Source: an uncultured Frankiales bacterium (GTDB lineage: Bacteria > Actinomycetota > Actinomycetes > Mycobacteriales > SCTD01). From it: DNA of 49,522 nt. Location: assembly GCA_946479905.1 (NCBI GenBank), contig CAMLIA010000009.1, positions 1 to 49,522 of the forward strand, given 5' to 3'. Shown here one piece after another: positions 32,557 to 39,655 of this stretch. The translations under genes were made by a program, and so were the position numbers. Under the pieces are notes generated by a model. The model did no database searches and was not told the DNA's origin. It was given only the letters and a program-made list of their open reading frames with translations. The first letter of the stretch is position 1. Each line of letters opens with the position of its first letter.

Positions 32557-33975
32557 ATGCCGAGCCGGCGGCTCGTCCCCGTGCTCGTCTACCTGGCCAC
32601 GGTGACCTCCGTGGTCAGCAGCCTGGGCGCTCCGCTGGTGCCGACGATCGCGCACGACACGCACGTGTCCCTCGCCAGCGCGCAGTGGTCGCTGACCATC
32701 AGCCTGCTCGTGGGCGCCGTGGCCACCCCGACGCTGGGCCGGCTCGGCGACGGCCGGCACCGACGCCGCGCGGTGCTCGGTGCCCTCATCACCGTGGTGC
32801 TGGGCTGCGTCCTGGCCGCCGTGCCCGGACCGTTCTGGCTGCTGCTGGTCGGCCGCGGGCTGATGGGCGTGGGGCTGGGGCTCACCCCGCTGACGATGGC
32901 GATCGCCCGCGACGCCCTGGACGGGGCCCGCCGGCTCCGGGTCGTCGGCCTGCTGTCGATCACCGCTGTCGCGGGCATCGGCCTGGGCTACCCGGTCACC
33001 GGGCTGATCGCGCAGCAGCTGTCGTTCCGCGCCGGCTTCTGGTTCGGCGCCGGCGTGACCGCACTGGGTCTGCTGCTCGCCTGGGTCACCGTCCCGTCCG
33101 TGGCCGACCGGCCCACCGCCCGCCTCGACTGGGTCGGCGCGCTGCTCCTGGGCGCCGGGGTCGCCGCCGTGCTGCTCGCGCTCGGTCAGGCCGAGGCGTG
33201 GCCGACACCGCTGGTGCTCGCCCTGCTCGCGGCGAGCGCCGTGCTGCTCGCCGGGTGGTGGCGGCACGAGCTGCGCACCGAGCACCCGCTCGTCGACCTG
33301 CGGCTGGTCCGCAACCGGACCGTGCTCACCGCCGACCTCACCGGACTGCTCGCCGGCATCGGCATGTACGCGCTGATCTCCATGATCATCAGGTTCGCCC
33401 AGACCCCGCGGTCGGCGGGCTACGGCCTCGGCGCCAGCATCGTCGTCAGCGGTCTTCTGCTGCTGCCGCTGTCGGTGCTGTCCACGGCCTCGAGCCGGGT
33501 CGCGCCGGTGCTCGCCGACCGGTTCGGGCAGCGAGCGGTGCTCCCGATCGGCTGCGGCGTCTTCGTCGCCGCCAACCTGGTGTTCGCCCTCGACCGCAGC
33601 AGCACCGCTGCCGTGGTCGTCGTGATGGCGCTCGGCGGCCTCGGCATCGGCTGCACCTTCGCCGCGCTGCCGGGGCTGATCGTCGGGAGCGTGCCCGCCC
33701 ACGAGACCGGCAGTGCGATGAGCTTCAACCAGGTGCTGCGCTACATCGGGTACTCCACCGGGTCGGCGCTGTCGGCGACGGTCCTCGCTGCCCACACACC
33801 CGCGGGGCAGCTGCTCCCCGAGTCGCGTGGGTACACGACGGTGGCGCTGATCGGCATCGCGGTGCTGGTCGTCGCCGGCGTGGTGAGCGCCGTCGTGCCG
33901 GGCCGCGAGACCGCACCCGACCTGGAGCTCGCCGAGGAGAGCGTGCTCGACGGCGTCCCGGTGAGGGTGGACTGA
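32557..33975 (+). CDS. MFS transporter, DHA2-like drug exporter
   Basis: 472-residue proton-antiport exporter with about 14 hydrophobic segments. The A motif GRLGDGRHRRR between TM2 and TM3 and the C motif-like GIGLGYPVTGLIA mark the drug:H+ antiporter family. The start is ATG 32557, with GGAGGTG 6-7 nt upstream; an earlier in-frame GTG at 32548 lies inside the Shine-Dalgarno. Its TGA overlaps the TetR ATG by one base. Immediately upstream is the TGTCATCA palindrome. A pump controlled by its own repressor is the likely scheme; substrate unknown. Confidence 0.92.
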   Translation: MPSRRLVPVLVYLATVTSVVSSLGAPLVPTIAHDTHVSLASAQWSLTISLLVGAVATPTLGRLGDGRHRRRAVLGALITVVLGCVLAAVPGPFWLLLVGRGLMGVGLGLTPLTMAIARDALDGARRLRVVGLLSITAVAGIGLGYPVTGLIAQQLSFRAGFWFGAGVTALGLLLAWVTVPSVADRPTARLDWVGALLLGAGVAAVLLALGQAEAWPTPLVLALLAASAVLLAGWWRHELRTEHPLVDLRLVRNRTVLTADLTGLLAGIGMYALISMIIRFAQTPRSAGYGLGASIVVSGLLLLPLSVLSTASSRVAPVLADRFGQRAVLPIGCGVFVAANLVFALDRSSTAAVVVVMALGGLGIGCTFAALPGLIVGSVPAHETGSAMSFNQVLRYIGYSTGSALSATVLAAHTPAGQLLPESRGYTTVALIGIAVLVVAGVVSAVVPGRETAPDLELAEESVLDGVPVRVD

Positions 33976-34496
33976 TGGCCAGAGGACAGGACCTGCTGCT
34001 CACGGCGGCCCAGCAGCTGTTCGCCGAGCGGGGCTACGAGCGCGTCACCACCCGCGAGATCGCCGAGCGCGCCGGCGTCGACGCCTCGCTGATCGCGCGC
34101 TACTTCGGCAGCAAGGCAGGGCTCTACCTCGCCGCGCTGCGGGCCGAGCTCGGCGACGGGCCGCCCCCCGACCTGCTGGAGCCGGAGCGCATGGCGGCGC
34201 TGCTCGGACGGGTCGACCAGCGCGGACCGGGACCGGTCTTCCAGTCCGCCGTGCGCCCCCACGAGGACGAGTCGGTGCAGGCCGAGGCACGACAGGCCCT
34301 GCACGCGCGCCTCGTGACCCCCCTGGCGGAGCGGTTCGCGGCGGCCGGCGTCGCCGACCCGCAGCTGCGGGCAGAGCTCGTCGCCGCGGCCTTCGCCGGC
34401 ATCGCGCTCGGGCGCGCGAGCGGGTCGTTCCCCAGCCTCCAGAAGGTCTCCCCCGACGACCTCGTCGTCCTGCTCCAGGAGCTGCTTGCGCCATGA
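33975..34496 (+). CDS. TetR/AcrR-family transcriptional regulator
   Basis: 173-residue regulator. HTH at about residues 27-48: VTTREIAERAGVDASLIARY followed by FGSKAGLYLAAL, the classic TetR signature; the C-terminal ligand domain is short but complete. ATG overlaps the MFS stop (TGATG), and its TGA overlaps the next ATG (ATGA), so the three genes form one translationally coupled operon. Probably represses its own operon through the palindrome at 32513-32530, with the exported compound as inducer (inference). Confidence 0.93.
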   Translation: MARGQDLLLTAAQQLFAERGYERVTTREIAERAGVDASLIARYFGSKAGLYLAALRAELGDGPPPDLLEPERMAALLGRVDQRGPGPVFQSAVRPHEDESVQAEARQALHARLVTPLAERFAAAGVADPQLRAELVAAAFAGIALGRASGSFPSLQKVSPDDLVVLLQELLAP

Positions 34497-34744
34497 GATG
34501 GTTCTTCACCGACCGCACGACCGGTCGCCTGGTCATCGCGCAGTGGCCGAACGCGCCGCTGTGGGTCTGGATCCTCGCCACGGTGGCGCACGCCCTCACG
34601 GGAGCCGGCTGGCTGACCTGGGTGGCGACGGCCGCGCTCGTGGTGTGGGCACTGCTCGAGGTGGCGCGCGGCGCGAGCCCGTTCCGCCGTGTCCTGGGCG
34701 GGATCGTCCTGGCGGCACTGCTCGTGCGGGTGCTCGCCGGATAG
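34493..34744 (+). CDS. Small two-helix membrane protein, unknown function
   Basis: 83-residue protein starting MRWFFTDRTTGRLVIAQWPN, then two to three hydrophobic segments (VWILATVAHALTG, TWVATAALVVWALLEVA, LGGIVLAALLVRVLAG). The Trp-Phe-x-D-R-x-T-G-R-L opening recurs in uncharacterised actinobacterial small membrane proteins. Last gene of the MFS/TetR operon (ATGA overlap). Possibly an accessory of the pump, but nothing shows it. Confidence 0.75.
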   Translation: MRWFFTDRTTGRLVIAQWPNAPLWVWILATVAHALTGAGWLTWVATAALVVWALLEVARGASPFRRVLGGIVLAALLVRVLAG

Positions 34745-34769
34745 CGGGACCCTGACGCAGCCGGGAGCG

Positions 34770-35453
34770 CTACAGCGGGACGGCTTCCTCGAAGGTCGCC
34801 TTCATCTTCTCGGTCCACGTCGTGACGACGACCTTCGCGTCCGGCAGGCCCAGCGCCTCGAGCTCCTTGGCGATGGGGTGCGAGCCCAGCGTCAGCGACA
34901 CGCCCTCACCGAAGCCCATCCCCGAGCCGGACCCGCCCTGCGTGAACCGGGTCCGGTGCGGCTTGCCGCCGATCAGCGTGTACGACGTCATCGGCAGCGG
35001 CGGCATCTCGTCGGTGCCTCCGCGCGGGACCGTGATGTCGAGGACCAGCTCGCCGCCCATGGTGAGCACCCATCGCGACGTGGTGTCGGTCTGCGTCACG
35101 TCGATCTGCTCCACCGACTTCGGGAAGCCCCAGATCTCGTTGCCGGCGACACAGGTGAACTCCTGGTCGACCGGGAGGTGCGTGATGAAGTTGCCGTCCT
35201 CGCCGCCACCGGCCGGGCGGACGAACAGGATGGTGCCGACCTCGTGGTAGGCGCCGAGGTCGTTGACCCGGTAGTCGACGAGCGCCAGGGCGAACTGGGC
35301 TCGCCCCGGCTCGGACTCGATGATCTCGAAGCCCTCAGGCGCGAGCGCCTGGGCGGCGGGCAGCGGCACGTCGAAGATCACGGTGCCGGCGGAGGCGTCG
35401 GCCACCTCGACGGGCAGCGTCACGGTCTTGCCGAGGATGTCGAAGGACGTCAT
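34770..35453 (-). CDS. Acetoacetate decarboxylase-family protein
   Basis: 227-residue beta-barrel protein of the acetoacetate decarboxylase superfamily. TSFDILGKTVTLPVEVADAS at the N-terminus, NEIWGFPKSVEQIDV mid-protein where the Schiff-base Lys of true decarboxylases lies (one Lys here, the neighbour being Ser), and VVTTWTEKMKATFEEAVPL at the end. Actinobacterial relatives often occur with steroid or lipid genes. I prefer ATG 35453 to the in-frame ATG 35462, which is inside the operator; 35453 would be leaderless behind TTCTAT. A KstR-type palindrome overlaps the promoter. Activity not established. Confidence 0.82.
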   Translation of the reverse strand: MTSFDILGKTVTLPVEVADASAGTVIFDVPLPAAQALAPEGFEIIESEPGRAQFALALVDYRVNDLGAYHEVGTILFVRPAGGGEDGNFITHLPVDQEFTCVAGNEIWGFPKSVEQIDVTQTDTTSRWVLTMGGELVLDITVPRGGTDEMPPLPMTSYTLIGGKPHRTRFTQGGSGSGMGFGEGVSLTLGSHPIAKELEALGLPDAKVVVTTWTEKMKATFEEAVPL

Positions 35454-35461
35454 GGCCGACA

Positions 35462-35475
35462 TAGAACACGTTCCA
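35462..35475. promoter_or_regulatory. KstR-type operator upstream of acetoacetate decarboxylase-like gene
   Basis: TAGAACACGTTCCA fits TnnAACnnGTTnnA at all specified positions; it ends 8 nt before ATG 35453, much like the site at 20947 (10 nt before ATG 20972). A perfect small hairpin, CAGGGG-AAG-CCCCTG, follows at 35482-35496. Confidence 0.6.
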
Positions 35476-35500
35476 CCCGCTCAGGGGAAGCCCCTGCCCC

Positions 35501-35506
35501 TACTCT
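35501..35506 (+). promoter_or_regulatory. -10 hexamer TACTCT for leaderless DUF4234 gene
   Basis: TACTCT ends 6 nt before ATG 35513; no Shine-Dalgarno. Another TAnnnT-N6-ATG case. Confidence 0.55.
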
Positions 35507-35512
35507 CCGCGG

Positions 35513-36094
35513 ATGAGCTACCCGATGCAGCCACCACCCGGCTACGGCCTCCCGGCCCAGGGGTACGCCGGCGGCTACGACGGACCGCCGGGCCGCCCGC
35601 GTCCGACAGGGACGTCCATCCTGCTGTTCGTCGTGACGTTCGGCATCTACGGCTACGTGTACAACTACCAGGTCCACGACGAGATGAAGCGGCACAGCGG
35701 ACGCGGCATCGGTGGGGGCATCGCGCTGCTGCTGACGTTCCTCGCCGGGATCGCGATGCCGTTCCTCACCCCGCACGAGGTCGGCAACCTCTACGCGCGC
35801 AAGGGCATGCCGCAGCCTGTCAAGGCGATCACCGGGCTGTGGCTGCTGGTCCCCGCCATCGCCGGCTACCTGCTCATGGTGGTGGCGTTCGTCGGCCTGG
35901 TGGCCAGCACCACGAAGGACCCGGTGACGGGAGCGACCAGCGATCCGTCGACAGGAGCGGTCGTGCTCCTCGTCGTCGCCGTCCTGGCGCTGCTCGCCGG
36001 CGCGACCGCCGGGGGCATCGTGTGGTTCGTCAAGACCAACGGCGCGCTGAACCGCTACTGGGCGACCGTCAGCGCGGCTGCACCGACAGCGTGA
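35513..36094 (+). CDS. DUF4234 domain-containing membrane protein
   Basis: 193-residue membrane protein, function unknown. A Pro/Gly/Tyr-rich N-terminus (MSYPMQPPPGYGLPAQG) precedes the DUF4234 block TSILLFVVTFGIYGYVYNYQ and HDEMKRHSGRGIGGG, with about four hydrophobic segments in all. ATG 35513 is supported by the -10 at 6 nt. The 3' end overlaps the convergent GH5 gene by 26 nt. Proteins of this family are common in Gram-positive bacteria and often have similar Pro-rich leaders. Confidence 0.85.
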   Translation: MSYPMQPPPGYGLPAQGYAGGYDGPPGRPRPTGTSILLFVVTFGIYGYVYNYQVHDEMKRHSGRGIGGGIALLLTFLAGIAMPFLTPHEVGNLYARKGMPQPVKAITGLWLLVPAIAGYLLMVVAFVGLVASTTKDPVTGATSDPSTGAVVLLVVAVLALLAGATAGGIVWFVKTNGALNRYWATVSAAAPTA

Positions 36095-37505
36095 CGGTGC
36101 CGGGTCGCGTCGCCCTCACGAGCAGCAGCTGCGCGTTCGGGGCGGACACCACGGTGCCGCCCTTGACCACCGCCCGGTAGCCCCTCGGGTAGCCGCGCTT
36201 CGGCACCCAGACCTCCGTGAGCCCGGTGCGGGGGTCGGCGTCCCACCACGCCAGCAGCCCTCGTCCGACGAGCTGGGTGTGCAGCGGGCGGCCCGCGTAG
36301 GCCCGGACGTACGGCACGGCGAGCAGGTCGAGCTTGGCCGCCTTGGCGGTGCGCAGGTCGCTGTCGTTCGTGAACAGGCCCTGACCGCCGGAGTCCTGCG
36401 ACTCCGTGGTCGGGTCGCCCCACTCCTTGTAGTGCCAGTAGACCCAGCCCGTCAGCGCCTTGTCGGCCGACGAGGTGACCCGGCTGATGTCGCCGAGGTC
36501 GTCGGACGCGCCGAACTCCGTGAGCAGCGTCGCCCAGCCGTTCTGCTCGGCGACGCTGCTGGCGTTGCTGAACACCAGGTCGCCCTGCGGGCCGCACTCC
36601 GGAGTGGCCGTGCCGCCCGAGGAGTGCGTGAGACCGGCGGTGGTGCAGTACTGGTGGAACGACAGCCCGATCCGGTCGGCGCGCAGGTCGAGGTCGGTCT
36701 GCGAGCCGTCGTTGAAGAGCACCTGCGGCTCGATCCACACCAGGTGCGTGCGGTCGACGGCGCGGATGGCGGCGAGCGCCTTCTCGTACACCGGCTGCAG
36801 CGACGTCCGGTCGAAGACGGGGCAGCCGGCGGGCTGGGCGCAGGTGGCGAACTGGGTGCCCGGCCACGGCTCGTTCATGAGGTCGTAGCCCAGCACGTAC
36901 GACGTGCTGCGGAAGCGCTTGGCCACGGCGCCCCAGGCCCTCGCGTAGAGGTCGACGAGCTCGTCCTTGTTGGCGTAGAAGTTGTCGAAGGCCCGGCTGG
37001 TCGAGGGCTGGAAGTAGTTGCCCGGGAAGCCGGCGTTCACGGGCGTCGGCAGGCCGTCGTCGTCCACCGCCCAGGCCGGGAACCCCTCGCCGCCGTACCT
37101 CTCGGCGTAGAGGTCCTGGTGGAAGTCGAGCAGGACCCAGATCCTGCGGTCGGTCAGCAGCTTCGCCTCCGCGGCGATGCGGTCGAGGTAGCGCTGGTCC
37201 ACGACCCCGCGGCGCGGCATGACGCCGGCGAAGATGACGCCCAGCCGCACGACGTCGAAGCCCTGTGCCGCGATCCAGTCCGCGTCCTCGGCGGTGAAGC
37301 CCGCGGCGGTCGCAGGCGGGACGTACGGCGCGCGCTTCCAGACGGCGTTGACGCCGTGCAGCACGACGACCCTGCCGTGGGAGTCGGCCAGGAACCGGCC
37401 CTGCCGGTGCAGCGCCACGGGCCCGCCCGCGGCCGACGTGGGCACCGCGGCCCCGGCGGACACCGCAGCAGCTGCCAGCAGGAGCAGGGCGAGGAGGCGG
37501 CGCAT
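36069..37505 (-). CDS. Secreted glycoside hydrolase family 5, endoglycoceramidase-like
   Basis: 478-residue exported (beta/alpha)8 glycosidase; signal peptide about residues 1-26. HGVNAVWKRAPYVPPATAAGF, DVVRLGVIFAGVMP, LDFHQDLYAERYGGEGFPAW, GFPGNYFQ and GCPVFD follow the pattern of Rhodococcus-type endoglycoceramidases, which release oligosaccharides from glycosphingolipids. Acid/base Glu212 lies in YDLMNEPWPG and nucleophile Glu330 in LLTEFGAS. A C-terminal ~100-residue beta domain follows. Start ATG 37505 begins MRRLLALLLL with GAAGG upstream; longer in-frame sequence lacks a signal. Sphingolipid activity is family-based; other GH5 activities are possible. Divergent from an ABC/TetR operon. 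Confidence 0.87.
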   Translation of the reverse strand: MRRLLALLLLAAAAVSAGAAVPTSAAGGPVALHRQGRFLADSHGRVVVLHGVNAVWKRAPYVPPATAAGFTAEDADWIAAQGFDVVRLGVIFAGVMPRRGVVDQRYLDRIAAEAKLLTDRRIWVLLDFHQDLYAERYGGEGFPAWAVDDDGLPTPVNAGFPGNYFQPSTSRAFDNFYANKDELVDLYARAWGAVAKRFRSTSYVLGYDLMNEPWPGTQFATCAQPAGCPVFDRTSLQPVYEKALAAIRAVDRTHLVWIEPQVLFNDGSQTDLDLRADRIGLSFHQYCTTAGLTHSSGGTATPECGPQGDLVFSNASSVAEQNGWATLLTEFGASDDLGDISRVTSSADKALTGWVYWHYKEWGDPTTESQDSGGQGLFTNDSDLRTAKAAKLDLLAVPYVRAYAGRPLHTQLVGRGLLAWWDADPRTGLTEVWVPKRGYPRGYRAVVKGGTVVSAPNAQLLLVRATRPGTVTLSVQPR

Positions 37506-37546
37506 GCGGCTGCCTTCGACGCCACGCGGCGGATTCCTCTTGCCCC

Positions 37547-37587
37547 TTGAATTCAACAGGTGTAGAACTCCACACATGGAGAATTCT
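37547..37587. promoter_or_regulatory. AT-rich operator region between GH5 and ABC/TetR operon
   Basis: TTGAATTCAA (37547-37556) is a perfect 10-bp palindrome. About 10 nt on, AGAACTCCA and TGGAGAATTCT form an imperfect inverted repeat around the ABC start codon, and GAATTC occurs twice 30 nt apart. The stretch is markedly AT-richer than its surroundings, consistent with two operators, perhaps for the TetR encoded at 39008. Confidence 0.5.
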
Positions 37588-38277
37588 GTGCGGGTGGAGG
37601 ACCTCGTCGTCGTCCGGGGCCGGACGGAGGTCCTGCACGGCCTGTCGTTCGACCTGGAGCCGTCGCGGATCACCGGGCTGCTGGGACCGTCGGGGAGCGG
37701 CAAGACCACGCTGATGCGCGTGCTCGTGGGCGTGCAGTCGGGGGTGTCGGGCGCGGTCAGCGTCCTCGGGTCGCCGGCAGGCACCGCCTCGCTGCGCAGC
37801 CGCGTGGGCTACGTGACGCAGGCACCAGCCGTCTACACCGACATGTCGGTAGGAGAGAACCTGACCTACTTCGCCAGTGTCCTCGGCTCTGACGGCGTGG
37901 ACGAGGTGCTGGAGCAGGTGGGGCTCGCCGACCGCAAGGCCCAGCTGGTGCAGACGCTGTCCGGGGGCGAGCGCGCCCGGGTGTCGCTCGCCACCGCGCT
38001 GCTCGGCAGCCCTGAGCTGCTGGTGCTCGACGAGCCGACCGTGGGGCTCGACCCCGTGCTCCGCCGTGACCTCTGGCAGCTGTTCCGCACGCTCGCGGAC
38101 GCAGGGACCACCGTGCTCGTCAGCAGCCACGTCATGGACGAGGCGACCCGGTGCGACCGGCTGCTGCTGCTGCGGGAGGGCCGGTTGGTCGCCGACGACT
38201 CCCCCGCCGGCCTGCTCCGGTCCACCGGCGCGAGCGACATCGAGGGCGCCTTCCTCACCCTGGCGCTGGCCTCATGA
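37576..38277 (+). CDS. ABC transporter ATP-binding protein
   Basis: 233-residue ATPase of an ABC-2 exporter. Walker A GPSGSGKTT, Q-loop YVTQAPAVYTDMSV, signature LSGGERARVSLA, Walker [14 protein letters not shown] and the H-loop SSHVMDEATRCD are all intact. ATG 37576 (MENSVRVEDL) lies within the operator region; GTG 37588 (VRVEDL) is an alternative. Its TGA overlaps the permease ATG (ATGA). With the permease and TetR it forms a three-gene export operon; cargo unknown. Confidence 0.93.
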   Translation: MENSVRVEDLVVVRGRTEVLHGLSFDLEPSRITGLLGPSGSGKTTLMRVLVGVQSGVSGAVSVLGSPAGTASLRSRVGYVTQAPAVYTDMSVGENLTYFASVLGSDGVDEVLEQVGLADRKAQLVQTLSGGERARVSLATALLGSPELLVLDEPTVGLDPVLRRDLWQLFRTLADAGTTVLVSSHVMDEATRCDRLLLLREGRLVADDSPAGLLRSTGASDIEGAFLTLALAS

Positions 38278-39011
38278 GCGCCCGGATCACCCTCGCCACC
38301 ACCCGCCGGGTCCTCACCCAGCTGCGTCGCGACCACCGCACGATGGCGCTGCTGCTCGTCGTCCCCGTCGTGCTGCTGACGCTGCTGCGCTACGTCTTCG
38401 ACGACAAGCCGCTGGTCTTCGACCACGTCGGCGGTCCGCTGCTGGCGCTCTTCCCCTTCACCACCATGTTCCTGGTGACGTCGGTCGCGATGCTGCGGGA
38501 GCGGACGACCGGCACGCTCGAGCGGCTGCTCACCACCCCGATGGGCAAGGCCGACCTGCTGTTCGGCTACGCCCTCGCCTTCGGTGGCGTGGCCGTCCTG
38601 CAGACCGGCCTCGCGTCCGCGGTGGCGCTCGGACCCCTCGGCCTCGACGTCGCGGCCGGAGCGGCACCGGTCGTCCTGCTCGCCGTGCTCGACGCGCTGC
38701 TCGGCATGGCCCTGGGCCTGTTCCTGTCCGCCTTCGCCCGCAGCGAGTTCCAGGCGGTCCAGTTCCTGCCCGCCGTCGTGCTGCCACAGGTGCTGCTGTG
38801 CGGGCTGTTCGCCCCCCGCGCGACGATGGCGGCCCCGCTGCGCTGGCTCTCCGACGCCTTCCCGCTGACCTACGCCGTCGACGGGATGCAGGAGCTGGCC
38901 GCGAGCGCGTCGGTCACCGGTCAGTTCGGGCGCGACCTCGTCATCGTGGCCGGGGCGTCGATCCTCGCGCTCGCGCTCGGCGCGGCGACCCTCCAGCGGC
39001 GCAGCGCGTGA
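38274..39011 (+). CDS. ABC-2 type transporter permease
   Basis: 245-residue permease with six predicted membrane helices of the ABC-2 fold. LTQLRRDHRTMALLLVVPVV is the first, TSVAMLRERTTGTLERLLTTP the conserved cytoplasmic coupling segment, and SDAFPLTYAVDGMQELA the family's end-of-domain motif. Start ATG overlaps the ATPase stop; the stop overlaps the TetR GTG (GTGA). Partner of the ATPase at 37576. Confidence 0.92.
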   Translation: MSARITLATTRRVLTQLRRDHRTMALLLVVPVVLLTLLRYVFDDKPLVFDHVGGPLLALFPFTTMFLVTSVAMLRERTTGTLERLLTTPMGKADLLFGYALAFGGVAVLQTGLASAVALGPLGLDVAAGAAPVVLLAVLDALLGMALGLFLSAFARSEFQAVQFLPAVVLPQVLLCGLFAPRATMAAPLRWLSDAFPLTYAVDGMQELAASASVTGQFGRDLVIVAGASILALALGAATLQRRSA

Positions 39012-39598
39012 GCCCTGCCCAGCAGGGCCGGCGCCCCGGGGAGAGCGGCACGCGCGCGGCGATCCTGGCTGCGGCAAGGGAGGCGTTCGCGAGCCAGGGC
39101 TACACGGCAACCTCGCTGCGCGGCATCGCCCGCACCGCCGGGGTCGACCCCTCGCTCGTCACGCACTTCTTCGGGAGCAAGGACGCGCTGTTCGAGGCGT
39201 CGCTCGACCTCCCGATGGACCCGGCGGCGCTCGTCGAGGGCCTGCTCGCCGGTGGCGTCTCCGGTCTCGGTGAGCGGGTGGTCCGCACCTTCCTGCTCGT
39301 CTGGGACAGCACCCCCGGCCAGGGCCCGATGCTCGCGATGCTGCGCGGCGCGGTCTCGCACGACGACAGCGCCGCCCGGCTGCGCGAGCTGCTGCTGCGC
39401 GTGATCCTGCGGCCGATCGCGCACGGTGCGGGCGGGGACGACCCCGACCGGCGGGCCGCCCTGCTGGCCTCCCAGGTCGTCGGGCTGGCGATGACGCGCT
39501 ACGTCCTCAAGCTCGAGCCGCTCGCCTCCGCACCACCCGACGAGCTGGCACCGGTGATGGGAAAGACGCTGCAGCGCTACCTGACGGGTCCCCTCTGA
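39008..39598 (+). CDS. TetR/AcrR-family transcriptional regulator
   Basis: 196-residue regulator. N-terminal HTH with AAREAFASQGYTATSLRGIA and RTAGVDPSLVTHFFGSKDALF, typical TetR. GTG 39008 overlaps the permease stop (GTGA), so it is co-translated with the ABC pair. C-terminal domain resembles TetR_C of the 'TetR-like C-terminal domain 19/33' kind by length only. Likely autorepressor of the operon via the palindromes at 37547-37587. Confidence 0.92.
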   Translation: MSPAQQGRRPGESGTRAAILAAAREAFASQGYTATSLRGIARTAGVDPSLVTHFFGSKDALFEASLDLPMDPAALVEGLLAGGVSGLGERVVRTFLLVWDSTPGQGPMLAMLRGAVSHDDSAARLRELLLRVILRPIAHGAGGDDPDRRAALLASQVVGLAMTRYVLKLEPLASAPPDELAPVMGKTLQRYLTGPL

Positions 39599-39655
39599 TC
39601 GGTCTCGACTCGGTTACGGTGGCAACTCCACGACCGTCCGCCGCGTCTACCAGGA

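Noticed and set aside
37219..37575. Longer N-terminus for the ABC ATPase (119 extra codons in frame)
   Set aside because: This stretch is antisense to the GH5 signal peptide and catalytic N-terminus and contains no ABC sequence; the ATPase starts normally at 37576.
38044..39007. TetR gene at 39008 beginning further upstream in frame
   Set aside because: The added sequence would be a frame-shifted reading of the ATPase and permease; GTG 39008 with GTGA overlap is sufficient.
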